A stretch of 64,000 nucleotides of DNA, from the NCBI RefSeq assembly GCF_028369135.1, contig NZ_JAPWHW010000016.1:61903-125902 (forward strand), in the 5' to 3' direction. The first letter of the stretch is position 1. Each line of letters starts with the position of its first letter. The DNA is from Roseovarius sp. ZX-A-9. GTDB lineage: Bacteria > Pseudomonadota > Alphaproteobacteria > Rhodobacterales > Rhodobacteraceae. The notes beneath the pieces were generated by a model that was not told the origin of the DNA, did not search any database, and saw nothing but the letters and a program-made list of their open reading frames with translations. Positions 19,837 through 28,053 of the stretch are shown one piece after another. The translations under genes and the position numbers were made by a program.

Positions 19837-20814
19837 ATGCCCCGGAAACGCCGCATCGCCGGATCCATCCTGTTCTGGCTGCTGCTGTGTTCCGGCGCGG
19901 CATGGGCCGCAACCGCCCTTTGGATTCACCTGGAGGGCACGGCCCGCGTGGTCGTCCTGCTGACGCTGGCTGTCGCACTGATCGCGGCGATTTTCGCGCG
20001 ATGGCGCGCGCGGCCACTGGGATGGGTGGTGCTGGCGATCACGGCACTGGCGGTGGCGGGCTGGTACCAGACGATCGTGCCGCGCGCCGACCGGGACTGG
20101 GCCATCGACGTGCAGCGCGGCGTCAAGGCAGAGGTGTCCGGCGATACCGTCACCCTCAGCGACATCCGCGATTTCGAATGGATCACCAAGGACAGCGCCC
20201 AGGAACGCTGGACCAGCGGCACCTACGATTTGCAGACGCTACAGAGCGTCGACATGCTGACATCCGTCTGGGACAACCCCGATATCGCACATGTGCTGGT
20301 CAGCTTCGGCTTTGAGGATGCCGAACATGTCGTCTTCTCGGTCGAGATCCGGCGCGAGGCGGGCGAAGTCTTCAACGAGATCGGTGGATTCTTTCACCAG
20401 TTCGAACTGGTGCTGATTGCCGCCACCGAACGCGACATCGTCAAACTGCGCACCAATCACCGCGGCGAACAGGTCAGCCTCTATGCCATCGATCTGACGC
20501 CCGAACAGCGGCGCAAATTCTTCATGGCCTATGTGGCGCTGGCCCAGCGGCTGGAAGAACGCCCAGAATTCTACAACACGCTGACGGCAAACTGCACGAC
20601 GGTGGTTTACCAGCTCGCCACAGCCGTCAACCCGGACCTGCCGCTTGACTGGCGGCTCGTCATGTCCGGCCGTCTGCCCGAGTTTATCGAAGAGCTTGGT
20701 CTTCTGGCCGGCAACGGTTCGCTGGCGGATCGCCGCACCGCCGCCCTGATCACGCCGCGCGCGCAGGCAGCCGCAAAAGGGGCCAATTTTTCCGAAGTGA
20801 TCCGGGGTAAATAG
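19837..20814 (+). CDS. DUF4105 membrane protein
   Basis: The 325-residue protein has three N-terminal hydrophobic segments (about 9-27, 33-50, 55-76) followed by a periplasmic DUF4105 domain. Landmarks are DIAHVLVSFGFEDAEHVVFSVEIRR (quoted here only for its His positions H-V-L-V and E-H-V-V), TERDIVKLRTNHRGE, and RPEFYNTLTANCTTVV with the conserved Asn-Cys. The His/Cys set suggests a papain-like (NlpC/P60-related) thiol active site. I recall DUF4105 members being linked to lipoprotein N-acylation in Bacteroidota, with limited certainty; no role is established for this architecture. It follows dapB by 35 bp and may be co-transcribed. Confidence 0.8.
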   Translation: MPRKRRIAGSILFWLLLCSGAAWAATALWIHLEGTARVVVLLTLAVALIAAIFARWRARPLGWVVLAITALAVAGWYQTIVPRADRDWAIDVQRGVKAEVSGDTVTLSDIRDFEWITKDSAQERWTSGTYDLQTLQSVDMLTSVWDNPDIAHVLVSFGFEDAEHVVFSVEIRREAGEVFNEIGGFFHQFELVLIAATERDIVKLRTNHRGEQVSLYAIDLTPEQRRKFFMAYVALAQRLEERPEFYNTLTANCTTVVYQLATAVNPDLPLDWRLVMSGRLPEFIEELGLLAGNGSLADRRTAALITPRAQAAAKGANFSEVIRGK

Positions 20815-20840
20815 CGCTCAGATTGCGCTACAATACGGCC

Positions 20841-21239
20841 TTAGTTACCGACGCAATAACGCGCGCCGCCGTAAAGAACCGGCGCGTGTTTCGGGCACCT
20901 TCCGCGCGCCTCTTGCTGTGGCGTCGCAGCCGCCGGGCGGCTTTCGCGGCCCAGCTTCTTGTCGGCACATTCATTGATCCATGCGGCATCCGCGGCACTT
21001 ACGTTCCGGTCGGGAAGGATCCGAAAGACGCTGTCGCCCCCCCACGGGTAGGCGACATAGACCACTTCCATCTTTGCCCAGCCCGGCGAGCCAAGCTCAT
21101 ATTTGCAATCAACGATGGCGCGATGCTGGTCGGTCGCCGACAAATAGCGGTTCGCCTTGGGCAAGTCCCCGGCGTGAGCCATCTGCAGTGAAAGGAAAAC
21201 CGCGCAACCCGCAATTGCGGCTTTGGCCAATGAATACAT
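20841..21239 (-). CDS. Small exported protein of unknown function (132 aa)
   Basis: I do not recognise this family. ATG 21239 with GAGGA upstream opens a signal peptide (MYSLAKAAIAGCAVFLSLQM, cut near AHAG) followed by about 110 residues. Four cysteines (in VDCKYE, NECADKK, GRCPKH and RYCVGN) suggest two disulfides in the periplasm. The central WAKMEVVYVAYPWGGDSVFRIL is typical of a small secreted domain. It converges on the DUF4105 gene, 26 bp stop to stop. The DNA is somewhat less GC-rich than the neighbours. Confidence 0.7.
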   Translation of the reverse strand: MYSLAKAAIAGCAVFLSLQMAHAGDLPKANRYLSATDQHRAIVDCKYELGSPGWAKMEVVYVAYPWGGDSVFRILPDRNVSAADAAWINECADKKLGRESRPAAATPQQEARGRCPKHAPVLYGGARYCVGN

Positions 21240-21672
21240 GAAGCTTTCCTCTACTGGTTCCGTACTGACATACCGACCCGACCTTCGTTTCCAAAGCAAC
21301 CGGCACTCATAAGTTGCACCCTAGGCTGATTCTCGCAGCCTCATGAAGACCATACATTCAAAAAACATGGCATACCATGTCACTGCCAGGTTATCTGACG
21401 TGGATTGCGATATGGTTGAAACCGGACACTCTCGCTGCCAGCGAAATCTTTCCATTCGACTGAAAGTGCAATCGCGCAAAGCTGACCACAAGAACATCGG
21501 ATAGCCCACCTGCGCCAGAGGCAATCGTTCCGATCGACCAGCGGCCAATCATGCACCAACTTTCAAATTGGCCCGCTCAGAGGGGGCTGCTCACTGACAT
21601 TGCCATCTCTGCGGCAACCGGTCGCAAAAACCTAAAACCACCCCCCCCGCTGCGACCGATTTCATCCACGTT
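21240..21672. other. 433-bp gap with no convincing gene
   Basis: Only short, start-poor frames occur here; a 53-codon minus-strand frame (21391-21552) has no ribosome binding site. A run of eight C residues lies near 21646. Base composition is lower in GC than flanking genes. It borders the ABC-transporter island on its left and may be decayed sequence, but I cannot identify a parent. Confidence 0.5.
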
Positions 21673-22623
21673 TCAGCCTTGCTGCACCTGTGCGAGGACC
21701 GTATCGAATATCAACTTACCAAGCTCGGGGAAAACATCCGGCTTATCCTCGCATACAGTCTTCCCTTGCGTCATCAAGGCCGCGATCAGCGGGTTTCCCT
21801 CTGGCATGGCAATACGGATGAGGTCGTGCTTGAAGTAGGAGGCACGCGGATCCCCGGTCCAGGAATTTTTGCCGGCCTTGCTCCAGATTGCCACATCCTT
21901 GGGAGTGCCGCCACCAAGGAAGTCGTCAACCTGATAGTGCAGGCTTTCGGACTTGGCCCCTACGCGCTCGCGACTGAGGGTGTTTTGAGCACGCTCGCGC
22001 GCGGCAGGTCCAAGGGGGATGTCGCCCGCAAAAATCTCGTAAAAGAGCCGCGCCGAAGCGAGGGGGGTGAGGGCGTTCAGATTCTCGCCCTCAGCGCCCG
22101 CATATTGCGCCTCGCGTCCGTATCGCGTGTCGTCCATCAACTTTTGCGTGATGTTGCACGCTTGGAATTCCGACCATTCAAGACCGCTGAAAAATCGGTT
22201 CAGCGCCTCGCGTCGGTCGATCCACGCAGCCAGATCCGCATCATCCAGTAGCGTGTTGCCCGTTGTTCCGGTCACAAGGTCGATGACGTAATTGGTCGCA
22301 GTATTGGAAGACCATGCGATCATGTCATGCAGCGCGCGGTCCAGTTCGGCATGTGGTTGGAGCTGGCCTTTCTCCAAAGCGTGCAGCGTGTGGACGAGGT
22401 GAAACGCCTTGACCAAGCTGCACGGGTAGCAGCGCCAATCGCCGCGATGGGCAAATCCGCGTGCTCCCCCCGGCGCCTCCTCGACCAAGACCAAGCCGAA
22501 CCTGTCTCGCGTCAGGCCGTCCTCACCATAGCGGCTCTCGAACTCATCCACGAGCCGTGTTCCCACGTGTTGCCAAATCTCTGTCTGCTCAAAAAACATC
22601 GGGTTTCCACTTCTCCTGGTCAT
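21673..22623 (-). CDS. Serine hydrolase with class A beta-lactamase fold
   Basis: The 316-residue protein carries the three active-site elements of penicillin-recognising enzymes: S69-x-x-K72 (PCSLVKAF), an SxN motif as S105-S-N107 (AWSSNTATN), and a K-[TS]-G equivalent, KAG, in WSKAGKNSW near residue 257. No clear signal peptide is visible with the chosen start. ATG 22623 overlaps the TGA of the upstream ABC ATPase (ATGA), so it is translationally coupled to a peptide importer operon. A role in trimming or opening an imported peptide or beta-lactam-like substrate fits this context better than classical resistance, but it is inference. Confidence 0.8.
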   Translation of the reverse strand: MTRRSGNPMFFEQTEIWQHVGTRLVDEFESRYGEDGLTRDRFGLVLVEEAPGGARGFAHRGDWRCYPCSLVKAFHLVHTLHALEKGQLQPHAELDRALHDMIAWSSNTATNYVIDLVTGTTGNTLLDDADLAAWIDRREALNRFFSGLEWSEFQACNITQKLMDDTRYGREAQYAGAEGENLNALTPLASARLFYEIFAGDIPLGPAARERAQNTLSRERVGAKSESLHYQVDDFLGGGTPKDVAIWSKAGKNSWTGDPRASYFKHDLIRIAMPEGNPLIAALMTQGKTVCEDKPDVFPELGKLIFDTVLAQVQQG

Positions 22624-23576
22624 TCTATTGGTGCCTTCCAGCATCGCACCATGCCACCTCTCACAGCGCGCAACACTTGCGGCTGGTTGCACTTCTCTTC
22701 TGCCAAAGGGCAACGCCCGGCAAAGCGGCATCCGTCGGGCAAGTTGAAAGGGTCGGGCATCTCGCCATCCATCGGCATGCGCTCGCGTTGCGTTCGGTCA
22801 ATACGCGGTACGGCGGCGATGAGGCCCTTGGTGTAGGGGTGCAGGGGCGCTTCAAAGAGCGACGCGGTCTCCTGCAATTCCACAACCTCGCCCAGATACA
22901 TCACCGCCACCCGGTCGCACAGATGCGCGATCACCTGCATGTCATGCGAGATGAAGACGATGGTGATGCCGTCGTTCTTTTTCAATTGTTCGAAGAGGTT
23001 GATGATATTCGCCTGAACTGACGCATCCAGCGCCGAGACGGGCTCGTCTGCAACGAGTATCTCGGGCCTTGGGCAAAGGGCGCGCGCGATGGAGGCGCGC
23101 TGGCGCTGGCCGCCCGAGAGCGCGTAGGGATACTTCTCGGCCACATCTGCGGGAAGACCAACCTTTTGCAGGCCCGCGGCCACCTCGCGCGCGCAGTCGG
23201 CACGGGTCGTTTTCGGGCGGTACCGAGTGATTGCCTCAGACAGAAGTGCGCCGATCGTCATGCGCGGATTCAGCGACGAGTAGGGATCCTGAAAAACCAT
23301 CTGAATCCGCCCTTCGGGGTCAGGGCCCTGCATGGACGCGCCTTTCAGAGCGACATCGCCCTCGGTGCAGGGATACAGGCCGACCATAAGGCGTGCGAGC
23401 GTACTCTTGCCGCAGCCGCTTTCGCCCACGATCCCGAGGGTCTCGCCGCGTTGCACCGAGAGGTCGACGCCGCGCACCGCCTTCAGCGCCAGTGGCGGGC
23501 GACGCATGACAAGATCGAGCAACCCGCGGCGGGAGACGAAACTGCGCGAAACAGACCTGGCTTCCAGAATGCTCAT
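22620..23576 (-). CDS. Dipeptide/oligopeptide-type ABC transporter ATP-binding protein (DppF/OppF class)
   Basis: This second ATPase of a peptide-type importer has about 318 residues. It carries Walker [11 protein letters not shown]-loop VFQDPYSSLNPRMTIGALL, signature YALSGGQRQRASIARAL, Walker B ILVADEPVSALD and H-loop FISHDMQVIAHLCDR. The C-terminal oligopeptide-transporter extension (HPYTKGLIAAVP, then a Cys-containing CRFAGRCPLAEEKC, a likely Fe-S or metal cluster motif of this subfamily) is present. ATG 23576 overlaps the preceding ATPase stop (ATGA at 23573-23576); its own stop overlaps the hydrolase start. Confidence 0.93.
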   Translation of the reverse strand: MSILEARSVSRSFVSRRGLLDLVMRRPPLALKAVRGVDLSVQRGETLGIVGESGCGKSTLARLMVGLYPCTEGDVALKGASMQGPDPEGRIQMVFQDPYSSLNPRMTIGALLSEAITRYRPKTTRADCAREVAAGLQKVGLPADVAEKYPYALSGGQRQRASIARALCPRPEILVADEPVSALDASVQANIINLFEQLKKNDGITIVFISHDMQVIAHLCDRVAVMYLGEVVELQETASLFEAPLHPYTKGLIAAVPRIDRTQRERMPMDGEMPDPFNLPDGCRFAGRCPLAEEKCNQPQVLRAVRGGMVRCWKAPIE

Positions 23577-24553
23577 GTTCCTCGCTCCAATATGCAGGCA
23601 TCGAGATGACCAGGCGTGCTGCCCTCGCGCGGCGCAAGCGCCGGGCGGGCGGCCCGGCACGCGTCATGCGCATGGGCACAGCGAGGGGCAAAGCGGCATC
23701 CCGGCGGTGGCGCAATCAGGCTGGGCGGGATCCCTTCGATAGGCGTCAGGCTCCGCCCCCGCATTGCCGCTGAGGGAAGTGCCGCCAAGAGCGCGCGGGT
23801 GTAGGGATGGGCCGCACCCTGCAGCACTTGGTCGGTAGAGCCAGTTTCGACGATCTGGCCGCCGTACATCACCGCCACGCGGTCGCAGACCTCGGCGACC
23901 ACCCCAAGATCATGGGTCACGAGAATGATCGCCGTGCCGGTACGGTCGCGGCGCTCAAGAAGCAGGCGCAGAATCTGATCTTGCACGGTCACGTCCAGCG
24001 CGGTCGTGGGCTCGTCGGCGATGATGAGCGGCGGCTGCAGCGCCAGCGCCATGGCGATGACGACGCGCTGGCGCAATCCACCCGACAGTTCGTGTGGATA
24101 GGCCATAAGGCGTCGCTCGGGCGAGGTCACCTTGACGTCCCGCAAGAGCTCCAGGGCGCGCTGCCCGGCCTCCTTCCGGCTGGCCTTGGAGTGGCGCATC
24201 ACGATTTCCGCGATCTGCCGCCCGACACGCATAGTCGGGTTCAGCGCGGTCAGCGGATCCTGAAAGATGAACGAGACCTTGCTGCCGCGGACATCCCCCA
24301 TCCGCTTCTCGGGTAGCGCGACCAGATCACCGACGCCATCCAGCGTGATGCTGCCCCCGGCGATGCGCGCATCGGCACCGCCGAAGAGCTTGAGGATCGA
24401 CCGGCAGGTAGCCGATTTTCCGCAGCCGCTCTCTCCGACAATTCCGAAAATCTCGCCAGGTTCGATGTCGAAGCTGACGTCATCCACAGCGCGGGCGATA
24501 CCGCGGCGGCCGTGAAACTCGGTCTTGAGGCTCTGCACGGACAAAAGAGGCAT
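23573..24553 (-). CDS. Dipeptide/oligopeptide-type ABC transporter ATP-binding protein (DppD/OppD class)
   Basis: The 326-residue first ATPase has Walker [13 protein letters not shown]-loop [20 protein letters not shown], signature [17 protein letters not shown], Walker [13 protein letters not shown] and H-loop [15 protein letters not shown]. The C-terminal domain has [13 protein letters not shown] and [14 protein letters not shown]. It pairs with the DppF-class protein encoded next to drive transport through the two permeases upstream. It starts 4 bp after the DppC-type permease stop. Confidence 0.93.
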   Translation of the reverse strand: MPLLSVQSLKTEFHGRRGIARAVDDVSFDIEPGEIFGIVGESGCGKSATCRSILKLFGGADARIAGGSITLDGVGDLVALPEKRMGDVRGSKVSFIFQDPLTALNPTMRVGRQIAEIVMRHSKASRKEAGQRALELLRDVKVTSPERRLMAYPHELSGGLRQRVVIAMALALQPPLIIADEPTTALDVTVQDQILRLLLERRDRTGTAIILVTHDLGVVAEVCDRVAVMYGGQIVETGSTDQVLQGAAHPYTRALLAALPSAAMRGRSLTPIEGIPPSLIAPPPGCRFAPRCAHAHDACRAARPALAPREGSTPGHLDACILERGT

Positions 24554-24556
24554 GGC

Positions 24557-25378
24557 TTATCCTTCCGGCTTGAGGGCGGTCGACAAGCCCTCACCCACGA
24601 GCGAGAAGCCGATGCCGACCCAGGCCAGGGCGAGTCCGGGAAACAGCGTCATCCAAGGCGCTTCCCGCATGTAGTCGATGCTCTCGACGATCAGCAGGCC
24701 CCATTCCGGCGCGGGCGGCTGCACCCCGAGACCGAAGAACGACAGCGCCGCGATGGCCTGCACGGTCAGCACCACGTCTGACATGGAATAGACCAGCGCC
24801 GGGGTGATCGTGTTGGGCATTATGTGCCGAAAGAGGATGCGTGGGCGACTGTAGCGCAGTACGCGTGCCGCCTCGACATATTCCAGCCTCGCCGTCACCA
24901 AGGTCTCGCCGCGCACGATACGGGCATAACCGATCCAGTTGACGAGGAAAAAAGCGATGTAGAGGTTCGTTTCGCTTGGCCCGAGGACGCCCACGATGGC
25001 CAAGACCAACACGTAGAAGGGGAATGCCCAAGCAATATCGGTTAGCCGCATGAGAGCCGAGTCGACCGCGCCGCCGAAATACCCGGCAACAAGTCCGATA
25101 ACCACACCGATGGCCGCTGGGCCGAAGACGCAGATCAGGGCCAACCGCAGATCGTAGACGGCGCCCGCAATCACCCGGGTAAAGACATCGCGCCCGAAAT
25201 TGTCGGTACCGAACCAATGTTCGGCAGAGGGCGGACGCAGGGCTGCGCCGAAGTTCAACTGGAAGGGATTGTGCGGCGACAGGATCGGCGTAAGCAGCAC
25301 TGCGATCGAAAGGACCAGCAGCATCGCCAGCCCGACGAGACCCGATCTGTTGCGACAGAACTTGTAGAGGAATGTCAT
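24557..25378 (-). CDS. Dipeptide-type ABC transporter permease (DppC class)
   Basis: The 273-residue inner-membrane protein has about six hydrophobic segments, the N-terminal OppC-type cap (HWFGTDNFGRDVFTRVIAGA) and the EAA-type coupling loop (EYVAARVLRYSRPRILFRH-like region: VEAARVLRYSRPRILFRHI) that docks on the ATPases. It ends with GIGFSLVGEGLSTALKPEG, a usual DppC C-terminus. It lies 10 bp downstream of the DppB-class permease. The substrate is not deducible beyond the peptide/opine/nickel superfamily. Confidence 0.92.
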   Translation of the reverse strand: MTFLYKFCRNRSGLVGLAMLLVLSIAVLLTPILSPHNPFQLNFGAALRPPSAEHWFGTDNFGRDVFTRVIAGAVYDLRLALICVFGPAAIGVVIGLVAGYFGGAVDSALMRLTDIAWAFPFYVLVLAIVGVLGPSETNLYIAFFLVNWIGYARIVRGETLVTARLEYVEAARVLRYSRPRILFRHIMPNTITPALVYSMSDVVLTVQAIAALSFFGLGVQPPAPEWGLLIVESIDYMREAPWMTLFPGLALAWVGIGFSLVGEGLSTALKPEG

Positions 25379-25388
25379 CCGCGCCCCC

Positions 25389-26324
25389 TCAGTCCAGCGA
25401 CACGCGGGGATCCGCGATGGAATAGGCGATGTCGGTCAGAAGGTTCACCAGAACCACGAGCATCGCGAAGATGACGGTCAGACCCCGGATTACCGGGAAA
25501 TCCCGCGAAACAATGGCGTCGATCAAAAGGCTGCCGAGGCCGGGAACCGAGAAGATCTTCTCGACAACCACCGTGCTGCCAATGATCCAACCGATCCGTA
25601 CACCGACGATCGAGATGGTCGAGATCAGGCTGTTACGAAGGATATGCCTCGTGAACACCTGAACGCGGGACAGCCCCTTGGCGCGGGCCGTGTCCACGTA
25701 ATCTGCTGACATGGTTTCGATCAGCGTCGCCCGGAGGCTTTGCTGGATCAGCGCGGCGGTCGACAATCCTACCACCAGCGACGGTAGGAACAGGCGATGC
25801 AAATTCTGCACCAGCCCGTCGCCTATGCCCCCCGTGGGGAAGAGGCCAAGGCCCAGCGACAGCCATAGGATGAAGAGAAAACAGAGCCAGAATGGAGGGA
25901 GCGCGATCACGAAGACGAAAAGCTGCCGGATGGCGAGATCGACCATGCCACCGCGTCTGAGCGCCGCGAGAATGGCGAAGGGCATGGCGATCAACAGGGC
26001 CAGTACCGTGGAATAGGCAACGATGGCGAGCGTGAAGGGAAGCCGCTCAAGCACCAGCGTCGAAACCGGCAGCTTGTGAAACAGCGACGTGCCGAACGAG
26101 CCGGTGATGCAGTCGCGCAGGAACAGCAGGTATTGCCGCCACATCGGCTGATCGAGGCCCCATTGGCGGCGCATCGCATCCATTTCCTCGGCGCTGGCGC
26201 GGGTGCCCATCGCGCGCTCGACCGGATCGCCGGGCACGACCTGCAAAAGCAAAAAGCCCAGCAGTGTGATCCCGATCAGCACTGGGATCAGCATGAGGAG
26301 GCGTTGAAGGATGGATCGCAGCAT
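25389..26324 (-). CDS. Dipeptide-type ABC transporter permease (DppB class)
   Basis: The 311-residue protein shows the DppB/OppB pattern: first TM with ITLLGFLLLQVVPGDPVERA, a cytoplasmic RQWGLDQPMWRQYLLFLRD region, the coupling loop YVDTARAKGLSRVQVFTRHI, and the C-terminal GSTVVVEKIFSVPGLGSLL plus DIAYSIADPRVSLD. It is separated from the binding-protein gene by 83 bp that contain a 13-bp perfect hairpin, so permease expression is probably lower than that of the binding protein. Confidence 0.93.
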   Translation of the reverse strand: MLRSILQRLLMLIPVLIGITLLGFLLLQVVPGDPVERAMGTRASAEEMDAMRRQWGLDQPMWRQYLLFLRDCITGSFGTSLFHKLPVSTLVLERLPFTLAIVAYSTVLALLIAMPFAILAALRRGGMVDLAIRQLFVFVIALPPFWLCFLFILWLSLGLGLFPTGGIGDGLVQNLHRLFLPSLVVGLSTAALIQQSLRATLIETMSADYVDTARAKGLSRVQVFTRHILRNSLISTISIVGVRIGWIIGSTVVVEKIFSVPGLGSLLIDAIVSRDFPVIRGLTVIFAMLVVLVNLLTDIAYSIADPRVSLD

Positions 26325-26360
26325 CGGGCGGGCCTGCTCGGAATCTAAAGGTCAATGAAT

Positions 26361-26393
26361 GGTAGGGCCGGGCATAAGGAGCCCGGCCCTACC
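26361..26393 (-). terminator. 13-bp perfect intercistronic hairpin between binding protein and permease genes
   Basis: GGTAGGGCCGGGC (26361-26373) and GCCCGGCCCTACC (26381-26393) form a perfect stem around a 7-base loop. There is no U run. It starts 15 bp past the binding-protein stop. Such structures in ABC operons protect the upstream mRNA from 3' exonucleases or attenuate read-through, giving excess binding protein. Confidence 0.75.
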
Positions 26394-26407
26394 GCATGTC
26401 GCTGCAC

Positions 26408-27910
26408 TCAGTCGGTGAACTTCACGTCCTCGAGGCGGAAATTTGACGTCGGCAGGATCTCGAAGCCTTCGACATTGGCGCGTGTCGCCCAGGCCGAGGC
26501 GGGGTGATAGAGGAAGATGTAGGGCGCCCCATCATGCAGTAGCTGCACCATCTCGCCGAACATCTCACCGCGTGCCTCGCCGTTCTCGGTCACACGTTCT
26601 TTCTGGTATAGCTCGTTCAGGCGCTCGCTTTTCCACTCAGTGTGGTAGGCGTTGGCCCGCTCGGGATTAACCGCCAGAAAGCCGATCAACTGGTCGGGAT
26701 CGATGGTATCAGAGGTGGCGAAGGATACGGCCATCTCGTAATTCCCGGCTTTGGTCGTCTCCCAGTGGGTGCCACCTTCGACCATCTGGATATTCAGCTT
26801 GACGCCGAGCGGCTGCATCATTGCCTGAAGCGCGACCGCCACGTTACGGTGCGCGGCCATTCCGGAGTTGACCAGAAGCTCGGCCTCGAATCCGTCGCCC
26901 AACCCGGCCTCATCCAAAAGCGCCTTGGCCTTTTCCAGATCGTAAGCGTAGGGCTCTAGGCTCTCGTCGGCATAGCGCATGGGCGGCATCGCACTGGCGG
27001 CAATTTTGCCAGCGCCGTAAAGAATGCCCTCGATCAGCGCCTTCTTGTCGACAGCCATGTTCAGAGCGCGGCGCACCTTTTCATCGTCGAAGGGCGCCTT
27101 TGTGGTGTTCAGTAGTACGAAATCCGAGCGGTAAGGCACCGCACTGCCAACGACGATACCCTCCTTGGTTCTCAGCTTCTCGATCTGGTTCAGGGGCGGG
27201 TCGATGATTGCGTCGACTTCCCCGGCCTCCAGCTTGATCGTGCGTGCCGATCCCTCGGTTACGATGTTGAGCTCGACATTCTCGATGAACGGCTTTCCCT
27301 CCTGCCAATAATGCGGGTTCTCCTCGAGCGCGATCTGCGAGCCGCGGGTCCATTCCGCCAGCGCATAGGGTCCGGAGCCGACCGGATCGACAAAGAACGC
27401 ATCGCCCTGCGCCTCGACCAGTTTCTTGGGCAGGATCGCGCCTGAAAACATGGCAAGGTTGTTCAGTGCGGGTGTGAATGGCTTGTCGAGCATCAACTTG
27501 ATCTCGTGCTCGCCGGTGATCTCGTAGCCGGTGATCGGGCGGAAGAAGCCGGCCCAGCTCGATTGCTCGGACGCCGCGCGCTCCAGCGAGAACTGCACGT
27601 CCTCGGCCGTAACCGGTGTGCCGTCCGAGAATTTGGCCTCGCGCAGCTTAAAGGTCAGCGTGAGCCCGTCCTCGGACACCTCCCAGGACTCGGCGAGGCC
27701 CGGCTCCAGGTCGGTTCCATCCTTGCTGGGGCGGATAAGCGTGTCGTAGATCAGCAGTTGCGTCCAGATCGACGCGTTGTCGCTGGTGGCAATGGGATCC
27801 AGCGATACCGGATCGACGCCCATCGCTACACGCAATGTCTCGGCGCTAAGCATTCCGGCGGACAGCATCATGCAGCCGGAGGCAAGCAAGGCTCTCATAG
27901 ATCTGTTCAT
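26408..27910 (-). CDS. ABC transporter substrate-binding protein, SBP family 5 (peptide type)
   Basis: The 500-residue periplasmic protein has a signal peptide (residues 1-23, MNRSMRALLASGCMMLSAGM then LSAE). The family 5 fold is shown by DPVSLDPIATSDNASIWTQL, DLEPGLAESWEVSEDGLTLT, FKLREAKFSDGTPVTAEDVQ, VGSGPYALAEWTRGSQIALE and RRALNMAVDKKALIEGIL. It is the first gene of the minus-strand operon SBP-DppB-DppC-DppD-DppF-hydrolase. Family 5 binds peptides, opines, nickel complexes or glutathione; the ligand is unknown. It is divergent from the LysR gene, whose product probably controls it. Confidence 0.94.
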   Translation of the reverse strand: MNRSMRALLASGCMMLSAGMLSAETLRVAMGVDPVSLDPIATSDNASIWTQLLIYDTLIRPSKDGTDLEPGLAESWEVSEDGLTLTFKLREAKFSDGTPVTAEDVQFSLERAASEQSSWAGFFRPITGYEITGEHEIKLMLDKPFTPALNNLAMFSGAILPKKLVEAQGDAFFVDPVGSGPYALAEWTRGSQIALEENPHYWQEGKPFIENVELNIVTEGSARTIKLEAGEVDAIIDPPLNQIEKLRTKEGIVVGSAVPYRSDFVLLNTTKAPFDDEKVRRALNMAVDKKALIEGILYGAGKIAASAMPPMRYADESLEPYAYDLEKAKALLDEAGLGDGFEAELLVNSGMAAHRNVAVALQAMMQPLGVKLNIQMVEGGTHWETTKAGNYEMAVSFATSDTIDPDQLIGFLAVNPERANAYHTEWKSERLNELYQKERVTENGEARGEMFGEMVQLLHDGAPYIFLYHPASAWATRANVEGFEILPTSNFRLEDVKFTD

Positions 27911-28017
27911 GTTATTTCTCCCTGAACGGCAATCATTTCATTGGACCAACCAGCAGCCCTTTCGCGCGGAGCGCACCAGTCAGGTAAACGATAGACCTGA
28001 GATCGGCACCATGTATA

Positions 28018-28043
28018 ATGATAAAGACACGCCACTTTATCAT
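28018..28043. promoter_or_regulatory. Perfect palindrome in the LysR / ABC operon divergent promoter
   Basis: ATGATAAAG (28018-28026) and CTTTATCAT (28035-28043) are perfect 9-bp arms around 8 bases, 11 bp upstream of the LysR ATG. A TATAAT hexamer (28014-28019) overlaps its left edge. This is the natural candidate for the LysR recognition site controlling both directions. Confidence 0.65.
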
Positions 28044-28053
28044 CAGGGTAATA

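Noticed and set aside
21391..21552. 53-codon minus-strand frame in the gap left of the ABC operon
   Set aside because: Protein-like in places but no ribosome binding site, no recognised family and low-GC context; kept as non-coding.
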